A program made the position numbers and the translations under genes. From Hymenochaete sp. R1 (lineage: Eukaryota; Basidiomycota; Agaricomycetes; Hymenochaetales; Hymenochaetaceae): DNA of 64,000 nt. Positions 11,829-23,900 of the stretch are shown in pieces. Below the pieces are notes generated by a model. It did no database searches and was not told the origin of the DNA. It saw only the letters and a list, made by a program, of their open reading frames with translations. Where the stretch lies: positions 185,089 to 249,088 of the forward strand of contig JAFREE010000021.1 in NCBI GenBank assembly GCA_019400425.1. Reading direction: 5' to 3'. Within the stretch, counting starts at the first letter, position 1; the number at the start of each line of letters is the position of its first letter.

Positions 11829-13748
11829 TCAAAGCCTCGCTTGTACCTTTTCCTCCGCAGCGAAAAGCCCATACATATCGTTTGCAGCCTTCTCCATTTC
11901 CTCTGAGAACTCTTTCATCGGCATCCCCTTTCTGCACGTCAAGTTGAAGAACATGTTATTGTCAAAGGCGCACATATACGCGATGCTGAAGCCGTCAGGG
12001 ACGACTGCGCCCCAACCATATGCAATGAAGTACGGGGAGAAAAGTTGTGAGCTGAAGAGGACCCAGCGGGAGGAGCGGAGAAAAAGAGGATCTGTGAAGA
12101 GTTCTGGTACAGTATCGGAGGGTTGGAGTGCACGTTCAAGGCCTAATTCAGAGGTAAAGATAAGAATGCGAAAGACACTTTTTGTGACAAACGGATTAAT
12201 ACCTAAGAGGTGGCGGTCCACACCCTGCGCGTTTGTAGCTTCTTTCGAACGTCTAAGATGAAGAGCTACAGCCTTCCGAAACAAGCCCTTTTTTTCAGTG
12301 TCGCTCCGCCTTTTTTCGTCCATAGCTTTTGTCCACTCATCGCCCTCCGAACTCACGATCCTCACTGTCTCCGTTCGTCCCTTTGAAAATTTCCGCGTCA
12401 TGGCAGCCTCGTACGTCCCACCTTTACGTTGCCAGCCGACACGTTTCAGTAGTCGGGCATATGCAAGCTGTATCATCATTTGCGCCCATGAATCAGGTAA
12501 GAAGCCGAAATGCTTGACGGCTTTCTTTCCGTATGAGGTCGTTACTATCCGCAGAACTTGGCTCTCGGTTAATTCCCGAGCAGATGATGTTGCAATTCGG
12601 ATGAATGAAAACAGGGCGGGGGTGACATTAAAGTCAAGAGGAACCGGAGGGGCTAGAACTGTGGTAGAAGGTGAACCATGATCGAATTTGGGATTGTGTA
12701 GGGCTCCGACGACGTCGTTGCACATGCGTGCGGTAGCCATCCCGTCCATGATCGAGTGTTCGCACATTATACCTGCGGGTGCGCCAGGACCATCGCATAT
12801 AATGAATTGAAGTGGCTTGTCGACCCAACGATTTGCTAACCATTTCCCATTCGATCCACCATGCCAGAGCTGACGCGAGAAGTCTTCTTGATCATTTGGA
12901 TGTGTATCGTCTAAACATATGAGGAATGCTGATGCATGGATATAGCGAACAATAGAGGCGTTCAACGGATCCCGTACTAAAGCCTCGTAGTCCTTCACCC
13001 AGACGTCTCTCGTAGAAGCGCTGAGAACTCCAATAGCTGGATAGCGCTCGAAGGTCTGCTCATAGATATATTTAAACTGTCTTTCCAGATCCGCAGTACT
13101 GAGTGCCTTGCCTTCCGGCGCGACGTCGATTTTCCAGAACCGATTCTTCCTCATCACGATAATATGTCCCAAATCTTCTTCGTCCGGTCTTGCATGAGAC
13201 TCTGCCCAATCTTCTCCAGGACCAGGGATCCGACAACAGTCGAACATCCACCTGTAAGAATCCATGCACAACGGTCCCTCTTTCGTCGCCTCGGGTCTCA
13301 GCTTACCCGTCCTATACTGCCTACGAAACAACAGTGCCGATCGCGCCAGAGCCGCTGCGCGATGAACAGAAGTCTGGGGGTAGTGTGCGGGATGCGGCGC
13401 GAACCCGTAAAAATACGACACACTCCGTACGACCGGCTCCCGGTCTGCCAAATGAGCGTACGCATCCCACCACTCCTCCAGCCAGTTGTCTGTCTCCTTC
13501 GCGCGCTGAACCAAGCGCGCCTGCAGCTCCTTCGCGATGCCGTTTTCAAATTCCGCGATCTTCCTGTTTGTCGCTGCGAGTTCTTCGGGTGTGTGCGCGA
13601 GAGGTTGGAGGGAGAGACGGAGGCGGGCGATAGTTGAGGTGAGGTCGGGCACGGGTAGGTGGGGGAGAGCGTCCTGGCCTGCTACGAGCGCGCTGCCAGG
13701 GGGAGGACCAGGAGCTCGACGCTTCCAGCTTGGAGGACGATGCGACAT
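11829..13748 (-). CDS. Carnitine O-acetyltransferase, copy A (peroxisomal signal only)
   Basis: Choline/carnitine O-acyltransferase family enzyme that moves acetyl groups between CoA and carnitine, letting acetyl units leave peroxisomes. Family landmarks: GPLCMDSYRWMFDCCRIPG, the catalytic-His segment IMCEHSIMDGMATARM, and YGWGAVVPDGFSIAYMC near the C-terminus. The protein ends in ARL, which fits the peroxisomal PTS1 pattern. An in-frame TGA four codons before the ATG at 13748 rules out an N-terminal presequence in the same exon. The reading frame is open end to end (639 codons), but bases 12143-12202 look like a 60-nt intron (GTATTAATCC...AATTAG) with no in-frame stop. Copy B has a true intron at exactly this place, so the spliced product is probably 619 residues. 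Tandem paralogue of the gene at 14450-16431. Confidence 0.93.
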   Translation of the reverse strand: MSHRPPSWKRRAPGPPPGSALVAGQDALPHLPVPDLTSTIARLRLSLQPLAHTPEELAATNRKIAEFENGIAKELQARLVQRAKETDNWLEEWWDAYAHLADREPVVRSVSYFYGFAPHPAHYPQTSVHRAAALARSALLFRRQYRTGKLRPEATKEGPLCMDSYRWMFDCCRIPGPGEDWAESHARPDEEDLGHIIVMRKNRFWKIDVAPEGKALSTADLERQFKYIYEQTFERYPAIGVLSASTRDVWVKDYEALVRDPLNASIVRYIHASAFLICLDDTHPNDQEDFSRQLWHGGSNGKWLANRWVDKPLQFIICDGPGAPAGIMCEHSIMDGMATARMCNDVVGALHNPKFDHGSPSTTVLAPPVPLDFNVTPALFSFIRIATSSARELTESQVLRIVTTSYGKKAVKHFGFLPDSWAQMMIQLAYARLLKRVGWQRKGGTYEAAMTRKFSKGRTETVRIVSSEGDEWTKAMDEKRRSDTEKKGLFRKAVALHLRRSKEATNAQGVDRHLLGINPFVTKSVFRILIFTSELGLERALQPSDTVPELFTDPLFLRSSRWVLFSSQLFSPYFIAYGWGAVVPDGFSIAYMCAFDNNMFFNLTCRKGMPMKEFSEEMEKAANDMYGLFAAEEKVQARL

Positions 13749-14449
13749 GGTGCTTGATCAACGTGGGGCAGTCTATTGTCATTGCCATTGAAGCCATTCC
13801 GTCGTTTTCTATATGCATGCATGCACAGGGGGTAGCTTTGTTCATTCGTTCCAAAAGAACACGACGGACACTAGAAAAGTTACAAAAAGTGTCTTATCTT
13901 TCCACCCGTCGGACAATTCGTCGCCCGAGACCCCCGATACGCGCCCAGTGGGCTCGAGTCCTTGATTCATGAAAGATAGCATCAAGGCGTGAAGAGTTCA
14001 TCCAGCGTTCCAGGTATCGAATCGAAAATTGACAAAGTTTCTGCAGTTTCTGATGGATTCGTGATGATGGTTTGGTGGAGAGTCTGGCCAATGAGCTGTT
14101 GCCGATCGACTTTTTAAATGTCCTAAAACAGAAGGAATGTGGCCACGTGATACGAGCAAACGAGATCCGAAGATCTCCGGCTTTTGATCTCTACAGCTAA
14201 ATTAATCGAGTCGGGCAGCCAGTTTTAGTTTGGATCCTTCTCACCCATTCAACAACCTCTTGTGGATGCAAATTAACATATAGATACTCGTCTGTAGAAG
14301 CTAAGAGAAAAAAATTGTGGACATTTTCTGCGCAAGTCAGATCTGATCATGGTTCGAGTGCATCTAGCTCTACAGGAAACCGGTATGCTGACGAGCCCTC
14401 AAAGCGAGTTCCATTAGGTTCAAAAAATATCGCGGGATATTATCCATCT
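13749..14449. other. Intergenic region between the two carnitine acetyltransferases
   Basis: About 700 bases carrying the promoter of copy A and the 3' flank of copy B, both on the minus strand. No ORF with family support and no clear repeat were seen. Confidence 0.45.
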
Positions 14450-16431
14450 TCACAGCTTCGCTTTGATCTTCTTCTCAGAAGCGAACAAGGTGTACATATC
14501 GCGTCCCGCCTTCTCCATCTCCTCCGAAAACTCCTTCATAGGCATTTCCTTCCTGCTCGTAAGGTTGAAGAATAGCGTATCGTTGAAACCACACATGTAG
14601 GCGACGCCAAACCCATCAGGGACAACTTCGCCCCAGCCGTAGGCGGTGAAGTGGGGAGAGAAAAGTTGAGAGGTAGATAGTACCCAACGAGACGCGCGAG
14701 TGTATAGAGGGTCGGAGAAGAGTTCGGGGGCGGCGTCAGTGGGTTTCAGGAGCTGCTTGAGGCCTAGAATTATGAGTCAGTCAGTGTGGTCAAGCATTAC
14801 TTTCTAATAGAAATGCGCGAACCTAAGAGATGCCGGTCTATTCCCTGGGCACTTCCAGCCTCACGAGCAAGCTTGATATGATACGCTGCTGCTTTCCTAA
14901 ATAATTCTCTCCTCGCAGCGTCGCTCTTTCCTTCTTCATCCATTGATTTCACCCATTCATCGCTCTCCGAGCTCACGTTCCTCACAGTTTCCGTCCGGCC
15001 TCGTACGAACTTCCTCGTCGTGGCGGCTTCGTAAGTGCCGCCTTTACGTTCCCATCCGACGCGTTTCAAAAGGCGCGAGAAAGCGAGCTGGATAATCATT
15101 TGCGACCACGAGTCAGGCGAGAATCCAAAGTGCTTCACGGCTTCTTTTCCGTATTGCGTTGTAACGACATGCAGGACCTGGCCGTCAGTGAGCTCGCGAG
15201 CTGCTTCTATTGCGCGTTCGATGGCAGAATTGATCGTCGGGGTGATGTTAAAGTCGAGTGGCACAGGCGGACTAAGCTTGGAGGCTAGAGGTGTTCCGTG
15301 GTCAAAGCTGGTACTGTGCAAGGCACCAACGACGTCGTTGCACATCCGGGCTGTAGGCATACCGTCCATCACGGAATGTTCACACATGATGCCCGAAGAG
15401 ACATCGGGCCCATCGCAGACGATGAATTCAAGGGGTTTGTCTACCCATCGATTTGCAAGCCATTTGCCACTCCTGCCACCATGCCAGAGGTGTCGAGAGA
15501 ACGTATCCGAGTCCTGGGGACTTGTATCATCCAGGCAGACGAGAAATGCTGCTGAATGGATATCATGCACAATGGACGCGTTCTTCGGGTCAGATATTAA
15601 TGCTTCGTAGTCCTTCGCCCAGACGTCCCGATTAGAGGCTGTGAGGACGCCGACAGCAGGATACTGCTCAAAGCTTTGTTCGTAGATATGTTTGAATTGT
15701 TTTTCGAGATCCGACGTGCTAAGGATGCTGCCTGACGGAGAGATGTCGACCTTCCAATATCGGTTCTTGCGCAAGACGACAATGTGCCCTGAATCACCGG
15801 TGTCCATAGGCTTGGCATGCGATTCCGCCCAGTCCTCTCCGCCCGAACCAGGGATTCGACAACAGTCAAACATCCACCGGTACGAGTCCATGCATATGGG
15901 GCCTTCCTTCGTAGCTTCGGGATTGAGCTTGCCTGATCGGTACAATTTGCGGAAGAGGAGGGCCGAACGCGACAAGGCTGCTGCCCTGTGGGCGGGTGTA
16001 CGCGGGTATTGCGGGGGATGTGCATCGAACCCGTAAAAGTACGAGACGTTGACGACGACGGAGTCCCGGTATGCCATGTACGCGTTCCTGTCCCACCATT
16101 CCTCGAGCCAGTGGTCTGTTTCCTTCGCCCTTTGCTGTAGACGCGTCTGTAGCTCGTTCGCGATACCATGTTCGAACTCGTCTATCTTCTTGTTAGTTTC
16201 TGAGAGTTCTGACGGGGAGTGTGCCAGGGGTTGCAGAGAGCGCCGTAGACGAGTTATAGTGTCGCTTAGAGCGGGAACAGGTAGTTGGGGGAGAGCCTGC
16301 TGTCCGGCGGCCGTCACGCTGCCTGCAGCAGGGCCAGGGGCTCTGCGCTTCCAGTCGACAGGAGGCTTCGACATCGCACTCAAACGCCGGGAGAAAAGTG
16401 GAAGACGATGTCGAGAGAGTCTGGAAATCAT
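14450..16431 (-). CDS. cat2: Carnitine O-acetyltransferase, copy B (mitochondrial presequence plus PTS1)
   Basis: Carnitine acetyltransferase with the features expected for dual mitochondrial/peroxisomal location. Exon 1 (16431-14823) starts MISRLSRHRLPLFSRRLSAM, an Arg-rich presequence lacking acidic residues, and a second in-frame Met at residue 20 (16374) would give the form without it. The catalytic-His segment is IMCEHSVMDGMPTARM. A 59-nt intron (14822-14764) joins RHLLG to LKQLLK. Exon 2 ends SEKKIKAKL before TGA at 14450-14452, and AKL is a canonical PTS1. Yeast Cat2 is known to be sorted both ways by alternative starts plus a C-terminal AKL; the same logic is inferred here. Sequence is closely similar to copy A along its whole length, with the intron position conserved, so the pair arose by tandem duplication. 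Confidence 0.93.
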
Positions 16432-17150
16432 GCTCGGAGCTGGTTAAGAGCCATCACTGCTGCTTCGGCTCGGCTCAGAACCTTAAGGGGAGTTGGGCCT
16501 AGCTTGTGATTAATGAATCGGGTAGGTAGTTCGCACGCTCTCTCATCCGGGTCAAGCCGTTCTTCACCGTTGAAAAAAGACCATACTCATAGTTTTCTGC
16601 CTTCCAGCGCACAATCTTTTATTAGTTCTACGTCAATGTATGAATGTAATTTATGGTGGTCAGCGAGGGGTTTTACTCTCTAGAAATTAGTAAAAAAAAT
16701 TCTAATAAGTAATGTGTGGGTCCTCGTTTGACTATTTGGCGTTGTTTGTTATCGGAGTTTGAAAGATATACTAGAGAGTTGAGAACACGGCTGCACCCTC
16801 GAGAGACCTTCTCTTTCCCTTAGACTCTAACCTCCACCTGTCGTCTGTCCCTCGTTGTGAGGCCCTGGGCGGCCTTTCTCTCTCGTTTAATTCATATTCA
16901 TCGGTGAGAGAAGTTTGCGAGTCCCAGAACATCTACTAACGTTCGGATGGCTTCAATGAAAGACGGCTTCCGATAGTAGAACTGGATTGGTGCTAACCTT
17001 TGCAAAGAATCGCTCTGGCACCAGGTGGTAGGTGTATCCGTCGTCTTAGAATTTTTGAACGCGATACTCATACTCTCTGCAAAGTCCATTGGGAGGGCAT
17101 ACATTCAAGTTTGGCACAGCCACTGTAGATCTGTCAGTGCACAATACACG
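16432..17150. other. Divergent promoter region, cat2 and C2H2 regulator
   Basis: About 720 bases between two divergent genes. Contains AT-rich stretches (16680-16710) and a C/T-rich tract (about 16805-16890) but no supported ORF. The frame of the downstream regulator is open back to an ATG at 17025. Confidence 0.45.
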
Positions 17151-18035
17151 ATGCTCGGCGTCATGTACACAGCCGCTTCCGATTTCTCTGCTTTTTCCTA
17201 TCCTCGAGTCAACAGTCCCTTCGATATTTGCAACGAGGTACATGAGACATCTATCGAGGCTAGGTACTGTCCGAAGCGGCATTTCGACGTTTCTGACGAG
17301 AAACAATGGGAAGAACTGTTGTATCGCGAAGGCCAGCACATTGATGAGCCGTTTCAAGTGGCGTCCGAGTCCCAAGAGCTCTTTTTCAACTTCGACTTTT
17401 GTCTCCCAGAACCAATGCCCCTCATCGCATCCGATCAGGAATACTCGGTCGGAAATGTATCCCCTTCTTTTGTAGATGTACCTCTACCGACACCAGCATC
17501 TACCCGAACTGTGTCCACTCCATCGCTCATAGACGGTGACGAGTCGATTTCAATGGATAGCGGCTCAGACGCGGGATCTGACCTGGACTTGGACTTGGAC
17601 AAGGTGCATAACAAGAAGATAGCTTTAACTGTTATAGCGGCATCCAATAGGAAGAGAAGTCGGAAGCGTGGGAAACCTGCTAAGCCGATCAGGCCAACGA
17701 AGAAATTGAAGCGAACCGACTCGTCCTCCTCTGCGTCGACTATCTTGTCTGTTGCTTCTCTTTCCAGCAATGTCTCGACGTCTACTGCAGCCTTCCTTCA
17801 ATCTATGGCTGGCAGCGAAAACCCGTGGAAATGCCCGCACTGCCCTTGGGTTCAACACACGCAGCGTCTTCCTGATTTCCTCCGACATCAAAGGTCTCAC
17901 TTCGTCTCTCAATCTGACTGGCCGTGCCCGAACCCGAAATGTGGAAAAGGTTTTGCAAGAAAAGATTCTCTCAAGCGTCATCTAGATAACAAGGCTACTG
18001 GCTGCAAGCGTCCACCGGGCTATATAATTTGCTGA
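17151..18035 (+). CDS. C2H2-type zinc-finger protein, putative transcription regulator
   Basis: Single-exon protein of about 294 residues (336 if the in-frame ATG at 17025 is used). The N-terminal two thirds are acidic and Ser-rich, including a DLDLDLD run. A basic nuclear-localisation-like block follows (NRKRSRKRGKPAKPIRPTKK at about 17647). Two C-terminal zinc fingers close the protein: CPHCPWVQHTQRLPDFLRHQ at about 17833, then CPNPKCGKGFARKDSLKRHL, the second ending with Cys in the last ligand position (KATGC). It is presumably a nuclear DNA-binding regulator; targets are unknown. It lies divergently from cat2 with about 720 bases between, so a shared regulatory region is possible but not shown. 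Confidence 0.8.
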   Translation: MLGVMYTAASDFSAFSYPRVNSPFDICNEVHETSIEARYCPKRHFDVSDEKQWEELLYREGQHIDEPFQVASESQELFFNFDFCLPEPMPLIASDQEYSVGNVSPSFVDVPLPTPASTRTVSTPSLIDGDESISMDSGSDAGSDLDLDLDKVHNKKIALTVIAASNRKRSRKRGKPAKPIRPTKKLKRTDSSSSASTILSVASLSSNVSTSTAAFLQSMAGSENPWKCPHCPWVQHTQRLPDFLRHQRSHFVSQSDWPCPNPKCGKGFARKDSLKRHLDNKATGCKRPPGYIIC

Positions 18036-18719
18036 ATTCCTTCTAGTCTCTGCACCGATGCATCCGCCTTTGCTACGAATCCGTCTTTCCTTCGACTCGA
18101 TGCAAAGGATGAAGGATACAAACCATGGAACAAAATATTCCCTGCACCTCAAAACTTTTCCCGCCCTTTCAAATCTGGGTTCTCAACTCTGTAAATTTTA
18201 CGATGTATGCTTCGTTTTTGTTTCTTACTACATTTGTCATGCTTCTCGACCCCTTCTTTCAAACACTAGGTCATCTGGCCTCAAGTTGACCTTGGCAGCA
18301 GATTTTAATCTCTTTTACTTTACAAAAGCTGTTAATCGCTCGTACGCATACAGTCTCCCTCTTTATTACCTTGAATCGCCATCGACCCCCTTTCCCACTT
18401 CTTACTTCTGTACGTTCGCGATACCAGCATGATCACTTCGTCCCTTTTCTCTTTCATTTCGACCCCTTTCATTCCGTTCAGTAGATGGAGTTTGCCCCTG
18501 TAGCACAAATTAGTTGTATCATCCGACATGTCGATCGATAATGCGAAACGCCAATCTTCTTTTTAGTTATGGCATCTAGTCAGCCTTCAGCTCCGATAGC
18601 CTATCAATATCTACGAGAGGTCGGATCATTCTTCAAGGTCTCGAACCGCACAAGAGAAGAAAAGGAATTGCAAAAGCATCAATACAATAATGGTATGCAA
18701 TGAATACAATATAAAATAT
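18036..18719. other. Convergent 3' intergenic region
   Basis: About 680 bases between the zinc-finger gene and the 3' end of rpt4. Pyrimidine-rich in places. A short ORF starting near 18570 has no support. Confidence 0.4.
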
Positions 18720-20426
18720 CTAAGCAGCAGAATATTCGAGTTTGGCTAGAAAAGCGAACACGTTAGCCTTGATACGTTCACAGATGCATAGAGAAAGGGA
18801 ACGAACTCTCATGCTTCTTCGCCTCCGCTACCTTCCGAGCGGCCCTCGTCAAGTCTTCTTGCTTCACGAATTCCCTACATACACAACGTACGAATCAATA
18901 CATGAAAGCTCCGTAAGGAACGTCGTCAACACCGAGCAAAAGACGTACCGATCCTCCCTGATAGCGAACATCCCCGCCTCCGTAATCACATTCCTCAAAT
19001 CCGCACCGTTGAATCCATCCGACAGCTTCACGATCGCCTCGTAGTCGATTCCAGGGTGCTTCGTCACAGGCGCTGCGTGGATCTTGAGGATCTCAAGCCG
19101 CCCTTGTTCGTTCGGGAGCGGGATCTCGATCTTGCGGTCGAGCCGGCCGGGGCGGAGGAGGGCGGGGTCGAGCGTGTCTGGTCTGTTGGTGGCCATGATG
19201 AGTTTAGTCTTGCCGAGGGTGTCGAAGCCGTCCATTTGGTTTAGGAGCTGGTGGGGGAGGAGCACGATTGATTTAGTGAACGAGTGGGAAGAAAAGCGAT
19301 GAAGGACGCGTGGAGAAAGCAAACATACCTCCATGAGCGTGCGCTGGATCTCGCGATCTGCGCTCGTTCCTTCTGAAAATCGCCTCCCGCCAATAGCATC
19401 AATCTCGTCCATGAAGATGATACACGGCTCGTTCTCGCGCGCATACCCGAACATCTCGCGCACCACGCGTGCCGACTCGCCGATGTACTTGTCGACGATG
19501 GCCGAAGACACGACTTTGAGGAATTTGGTGTCGAGGGTGGCGGCGACAGCACGGGCGAGTAGGGTCTTCCCGGTCCCGGGGGGACCGTAGAGAAGGACAC
19601 CCTTAGGGGGTTTGATGCCGACGCGGAGGAAGAGTTCGGGGTTCATAAGAGGCAGCTCGATGACCTATAGGTTAAATAACTAAGTAATGCAAGTCACAGA
19701 TATGGATTAAAAAGACGCTACGCACTTCTCGTAACTCTCGCACTTGTTCCCCCAAACCGCCGATTCCAGCAAACGAGATCCCTCCTGGGTCTTCCAAGCT
19801 CATTTTGTACACAATAGGGTCGACCTCCCGAGGAAGAATACGCATGATCGTCAATGTGGTCATGTCCAAACTGACGCGCGTCCCATTCTTCAGCTTCTCA
19901 GCAGGAAGAGCAGGCCTATAGGAGACAACGTATCGAGGACCCGACGACGCTTTCACGATGACTATGCGCGAAACAGGCCAATTAGAGGTCGATGCAATGC
20001 AGATAGTAGCCTAAGGCGCGCTTACAACGTTCGTCATCGAGCTGCTTCATGACCTCTCCAATGATCTGGCCGACAGACTGGACAGCCTTAATATCGTCCT
20101 CCGTCCTTTCGAAATCCTTCTCAAGGTCCTTTAATGAAAATCGCACTGAAACACAAGCGTCAGTACCATGTCAATGATCCGATACTAGCAAAAACAAAGC
20201 AGAGGTAAACCGTATATTACTTACATGTCTTGAGGTTATCGCTCATGCTCTCGTGGTCTCGCATTTTCTAGACCAGTCCCGTTAAGCACAACTCACAAAG
20301 ACGGACGACTCGACTCCAGAATCGCCACCGTATACAGACCATAATACTCACATTACGATACCCCGTTAACGCATCGATCTTCCTCTGCTCGAAAGCTCCA
20401 GAGGACGTCGAAGCTACGGCCGCCAT
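18720..20426 (-). CDS. rpt4: 26S proteasome regulatory AAA-ATPase subunit Rpt4
   Basis: One of six ATPases of the 19S base that unfolds and translocates ubiquitinated substrates. It starts [20 protein letters not shown] at 20426, with a short first exon ending at GTGAGT. Later exons give the OB-like region ([18 protein letters not shown]), Walker A GPPGTGKT, Walker [13 protein letters not shown], the Rpt4-type pore/second-region sequence [20 protein letters not shown], and the sensor/arginine-finger segment [20 protein letters not shown]. The C-terminus is best reached by splicing KKHE across an intron (about 18810-18747) to KLEYSAA and TAG at 18720-18722, which matches the usual Rpt4 ending. 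Without that splice the frame ends SSFPFSMHL at 18778. Six or more short introns. Subunit assignment rests on the tract around the second region of homology and the C-terminus. Confidence 0.92.
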
Positions 20427-20911
20427 ATTTCTTCCGCCTGTGGATTTCCTAATGTATAGGATATAGAAGAAGGGAAGGAAACGTAGAGGCGTGAAGGAGA
20501 AGCGCGTTGAGGATTGAAATGCGCCTGAGTTAAGCGTGTTGAGTAGGACGCGTCACTGGTATTTGTACTTGTTTACTTATTATCCGTTTTTGGACATTCG
20601 CATACACGCATGTAAGCAACTGATCAGTCGTCGACCTTCGATAGAACGTCTGTTCATTTTTTGACTTTCTAGTTCTATGTACATGTACAGCACGACAAGG
20701 TTTGCTGCGGAAAACAGTGTTTCTTTCTACTGTACTCTAATTTATGGGATCCACGAAAAGAGAAGAAGAACAAGCGAACGAAGTTGAAGGCATTACACTG
20801 CAGAGACAACAATCCTTTTTGAGACATAACACGTTCATTGTGAAAGAACAGTAAAGAAAGAAAACGGAGCGAAGAAGAGAAATGGAAAGGAAGAAGGCTT
20901 AATGTAGCACT
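20427..20911. other. rpt4 promoter and acc1 3' flank
   Basis: About 485 bases between acc1 and rpt4, both on the minus strand. Contains purine-rich 3' UTR-like sequence (20750-20900). No gene is seen. Confidence 0.45.
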
Positions 20912-23900
20912 TCAAGAGGAATTGGAGCCTTGAAGAGCAGACGCGAGCGCCGCCTTCTCTTCCTCCGACATTCCACCTACAACGCTTAACAGCCCCTTCA
21001 GCGCCGCACCCCGATCAGCAGTCGACGCCTTCTGTAACGCATCCGCAACGCGCATGCTCCGCAGCGACGACACAGCACTTGACACGTCCAACCCCTCAAG
21101 CCTCTCCGCTGTCTTGCGCATATCGTCGGAGTCGGAAGGAGGCGCAATCTGCGTGAGGAGCTGCGCGCGGAAGGCGGATGCGGACTCTGGGTGCGCTTCG
21201 GCGAACTGATTGAGGATTTTGGAGCGGGCGAGACGGGCACGGAGAGCCCAGTAGAAGCGCCTTCGGGCATCTTTCCAAACACAAGCAGTAGCACATCCTT
21301 TGGCTTCCATGCGGCCGGTACGACTATAAAATTGACATTTATTAGAGAAAATCTTTAGTAGAATAAAACCAAAATGAGCACGTACTCATGCAAGTCAGCA
21401 TACAACAACGCAATCTGCTTGTATGTAGGTGCCAGGAGTTTTTCGCGCTTGGACAGTTGCTCGACAGCTGATGCCCGTACATCGGGCGTCGTATGGCTAT
21501 CCATCGTCGCCTGCTTGAGCGCCGCATACTCGTCGTCCAGCCTCTCCATCAGCCTTGCAACTTTGTCCTTCCTCATTTTGATCTCGACGACACCCTCCGG
21601 CTCAAGCACGCCAGCTCTGGAGTCCACGTCGGCGTACATTTCCATCTGCTCCGTATTGATCGACGGGTCGAGCACAACCCACGCACCACCACGCAGTTCA
21701 CCGTTCGGCACAATATACACAAACACAGGCTGCTTGTAGCTCGACAAGCCATCAACGATCTTGGACCCTTGTTTCAGTACCTCATCGTACATGTCCTGCT
21801 GTCCACCAGAGAACCCACGCCAGTTCGCAAAAATCATGAGCGGCAAGCCCTCGCGGTTGAAGTCGAAGATGGCTTGAGCGGTCTTATACGCTGAGTTCGG
21901 GTACCAAACCTGCCCGGCTTCCATGATCCGCTGCTCAAACGATGAAGGGTTGGCAGGGTCAGCAGGGATGACACGTTCAATTGTTCGCGTTTCGACGGCA
22001 ATGACGCCCATGGAAAGACCACCGAGACGGGCACGACCGACAACGACCGTCTGAGCCCATCCACTAAGGGTCTCCTGGAATGAGCCCTGGTCGAAGAAAC
22101 CACTAAGCCATTCCGTAGATTGCTCATCGATCTTGCCTTCGATGAACCAGCGCGGGTCATATGCACCCTTCGGCGGAGTGTAGTCGATGTCACGGTCCCA
22201 AGTATCAGAGGACAAAAGGACGGGAGGAATGCTGCCCTTGACGGCGGGAATATATGAAAGCCATTCAATGATATGTGTTGCGCCTTCCAGATCACTTCCA
22301 GCCGTAAGATGCGAAACACCATTTTTGTGCATAATCTGGGTCCCACCGAGCTGCAGGTTCGAGGTGTAGACTTCACGACCAAGGACTTTATTCAAAGCAC
22401 CAGCGCCTGTAAGGATGATAGGTTGGCCCTCGACTTGGACCGCACGCTGGCCGAGACGGACGAGGTATGCACCGATACCAACAGAGCGAGCCGTGACAAG
22501 AGTGATCGTGAAGATATCATCGTACGCACGAGATGTCTCGCCGGCAATGAGACCGGATCCACGCAAAGACTCGACACCAAGTCCATCTTGAAGACCGACG
22601 ATATCCGTGATCTTGTGCCTGCGTTCTCCGTTGTCCTCTATCTCAGTCGTGATAACCGAGCCCTCACTCTTACTCAAGAGCTTCGAGTAGTTCTCCTGTG
22701 TCAGGTACAGGTACTTGATCCCTTTCTCGGGGTGTGATGGGTTGTTCCACGCGCACGAGAACAAACTCATCACCTCTTCCGCCAGCCCAATCCTCGCGCC
22801 AGAGTTGGCAGAGAGGTAAATACGCGGAAGACCGCGTTCACGAGCGTACTGCGTTGCGAGGTAGAAGAACTGGTCTTCGAGAGGGCCGAACGAACCAATC
22901 TTGTAGGTGATGTCGTTGGCGATAGCAACGACTTGACGGCCTTCGGGATACTCTGGCGTGCGCATACGGAACACCCATCCGACCATACCGACATTATTGT
23001 TCCCTGGTGCACGGTCCACCTCAACGAGCTGGTCATGCTCGTCCAGTACCAGCTCCCTCGACTCAAAGATCACCTTCGGCTGCTGCGCCGTTGGCAATGC
23101 TTTACGGTACTTCGCCCAGCTGTTCTGCAAAGCCTTCGAGAATAGATCAGGGAAGTCGTACACGTACGTTGTTCCCATCAGATGTGCTTGGTAACGCTTC
23201 GGTTGGAGCGACTCTTTGGTCGGATACGGCAGATCGACGGGTTGGAGGTGTAGAGGACCTTTGTCGCCAATAGACTTGAGAATCGTTGTCCCCTTGTCGG
23301 TCGTGATCTCTTGGTACGCATGGAAGTTGACAATGAACCCAGAGACGTTCTCGATGATACACCTGATAGGTGTGACATTCCCATCATCGTCCTCGAGAGC
23401 GATACGGATCTCAGAACCAGTGACGTGCAACCTCCAAAGACGCTTGCCGTGGCGTTCGATGAAGCCCGAGACGGCTTGCAATACTTCGTCGAAGGTAACA
23501 CCCAGGTTGTAAATGAAATTCATCGAGATGTGGTTGCAGTCGGCGTTGCGGTGCTTCGCGTTGATAATTTCCAAAGTATCCAAAATCGACGAAACGAGCC
23601 TATCGGTCTCTGAGACAAGGTACTCGGCCGTGTTGATGCTACCCGTAAGACGTCCTGGACGGATGAGCGCACGGATGAAAAAGCGACTGTCGAGCTGGTT
23701 CTCCCTCGCAACACCATGGTAGATATGGATCATCGACTTGTTCTCCACGAAAATCGGCGAGAGGTTATAATTCTTGAGCCGGCTGAGCTCCAACTGGTAC
23801 GCCAACGCTGGTTCGATATTACGAATCGCTTGTTCCTCACCCCACGAGTCATCCATGTTTCTCAAGGTGAAGTACAGAGGGTACTGGCCCTTTCTGCAAA

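Noticed and set aside
18570..18703. Short plus-strand ORF beginning MASSQPSAPIAYQYL
   Set aside because: Only about 44 codons, overlaps the 3' flank of rpt4 and has no family support.
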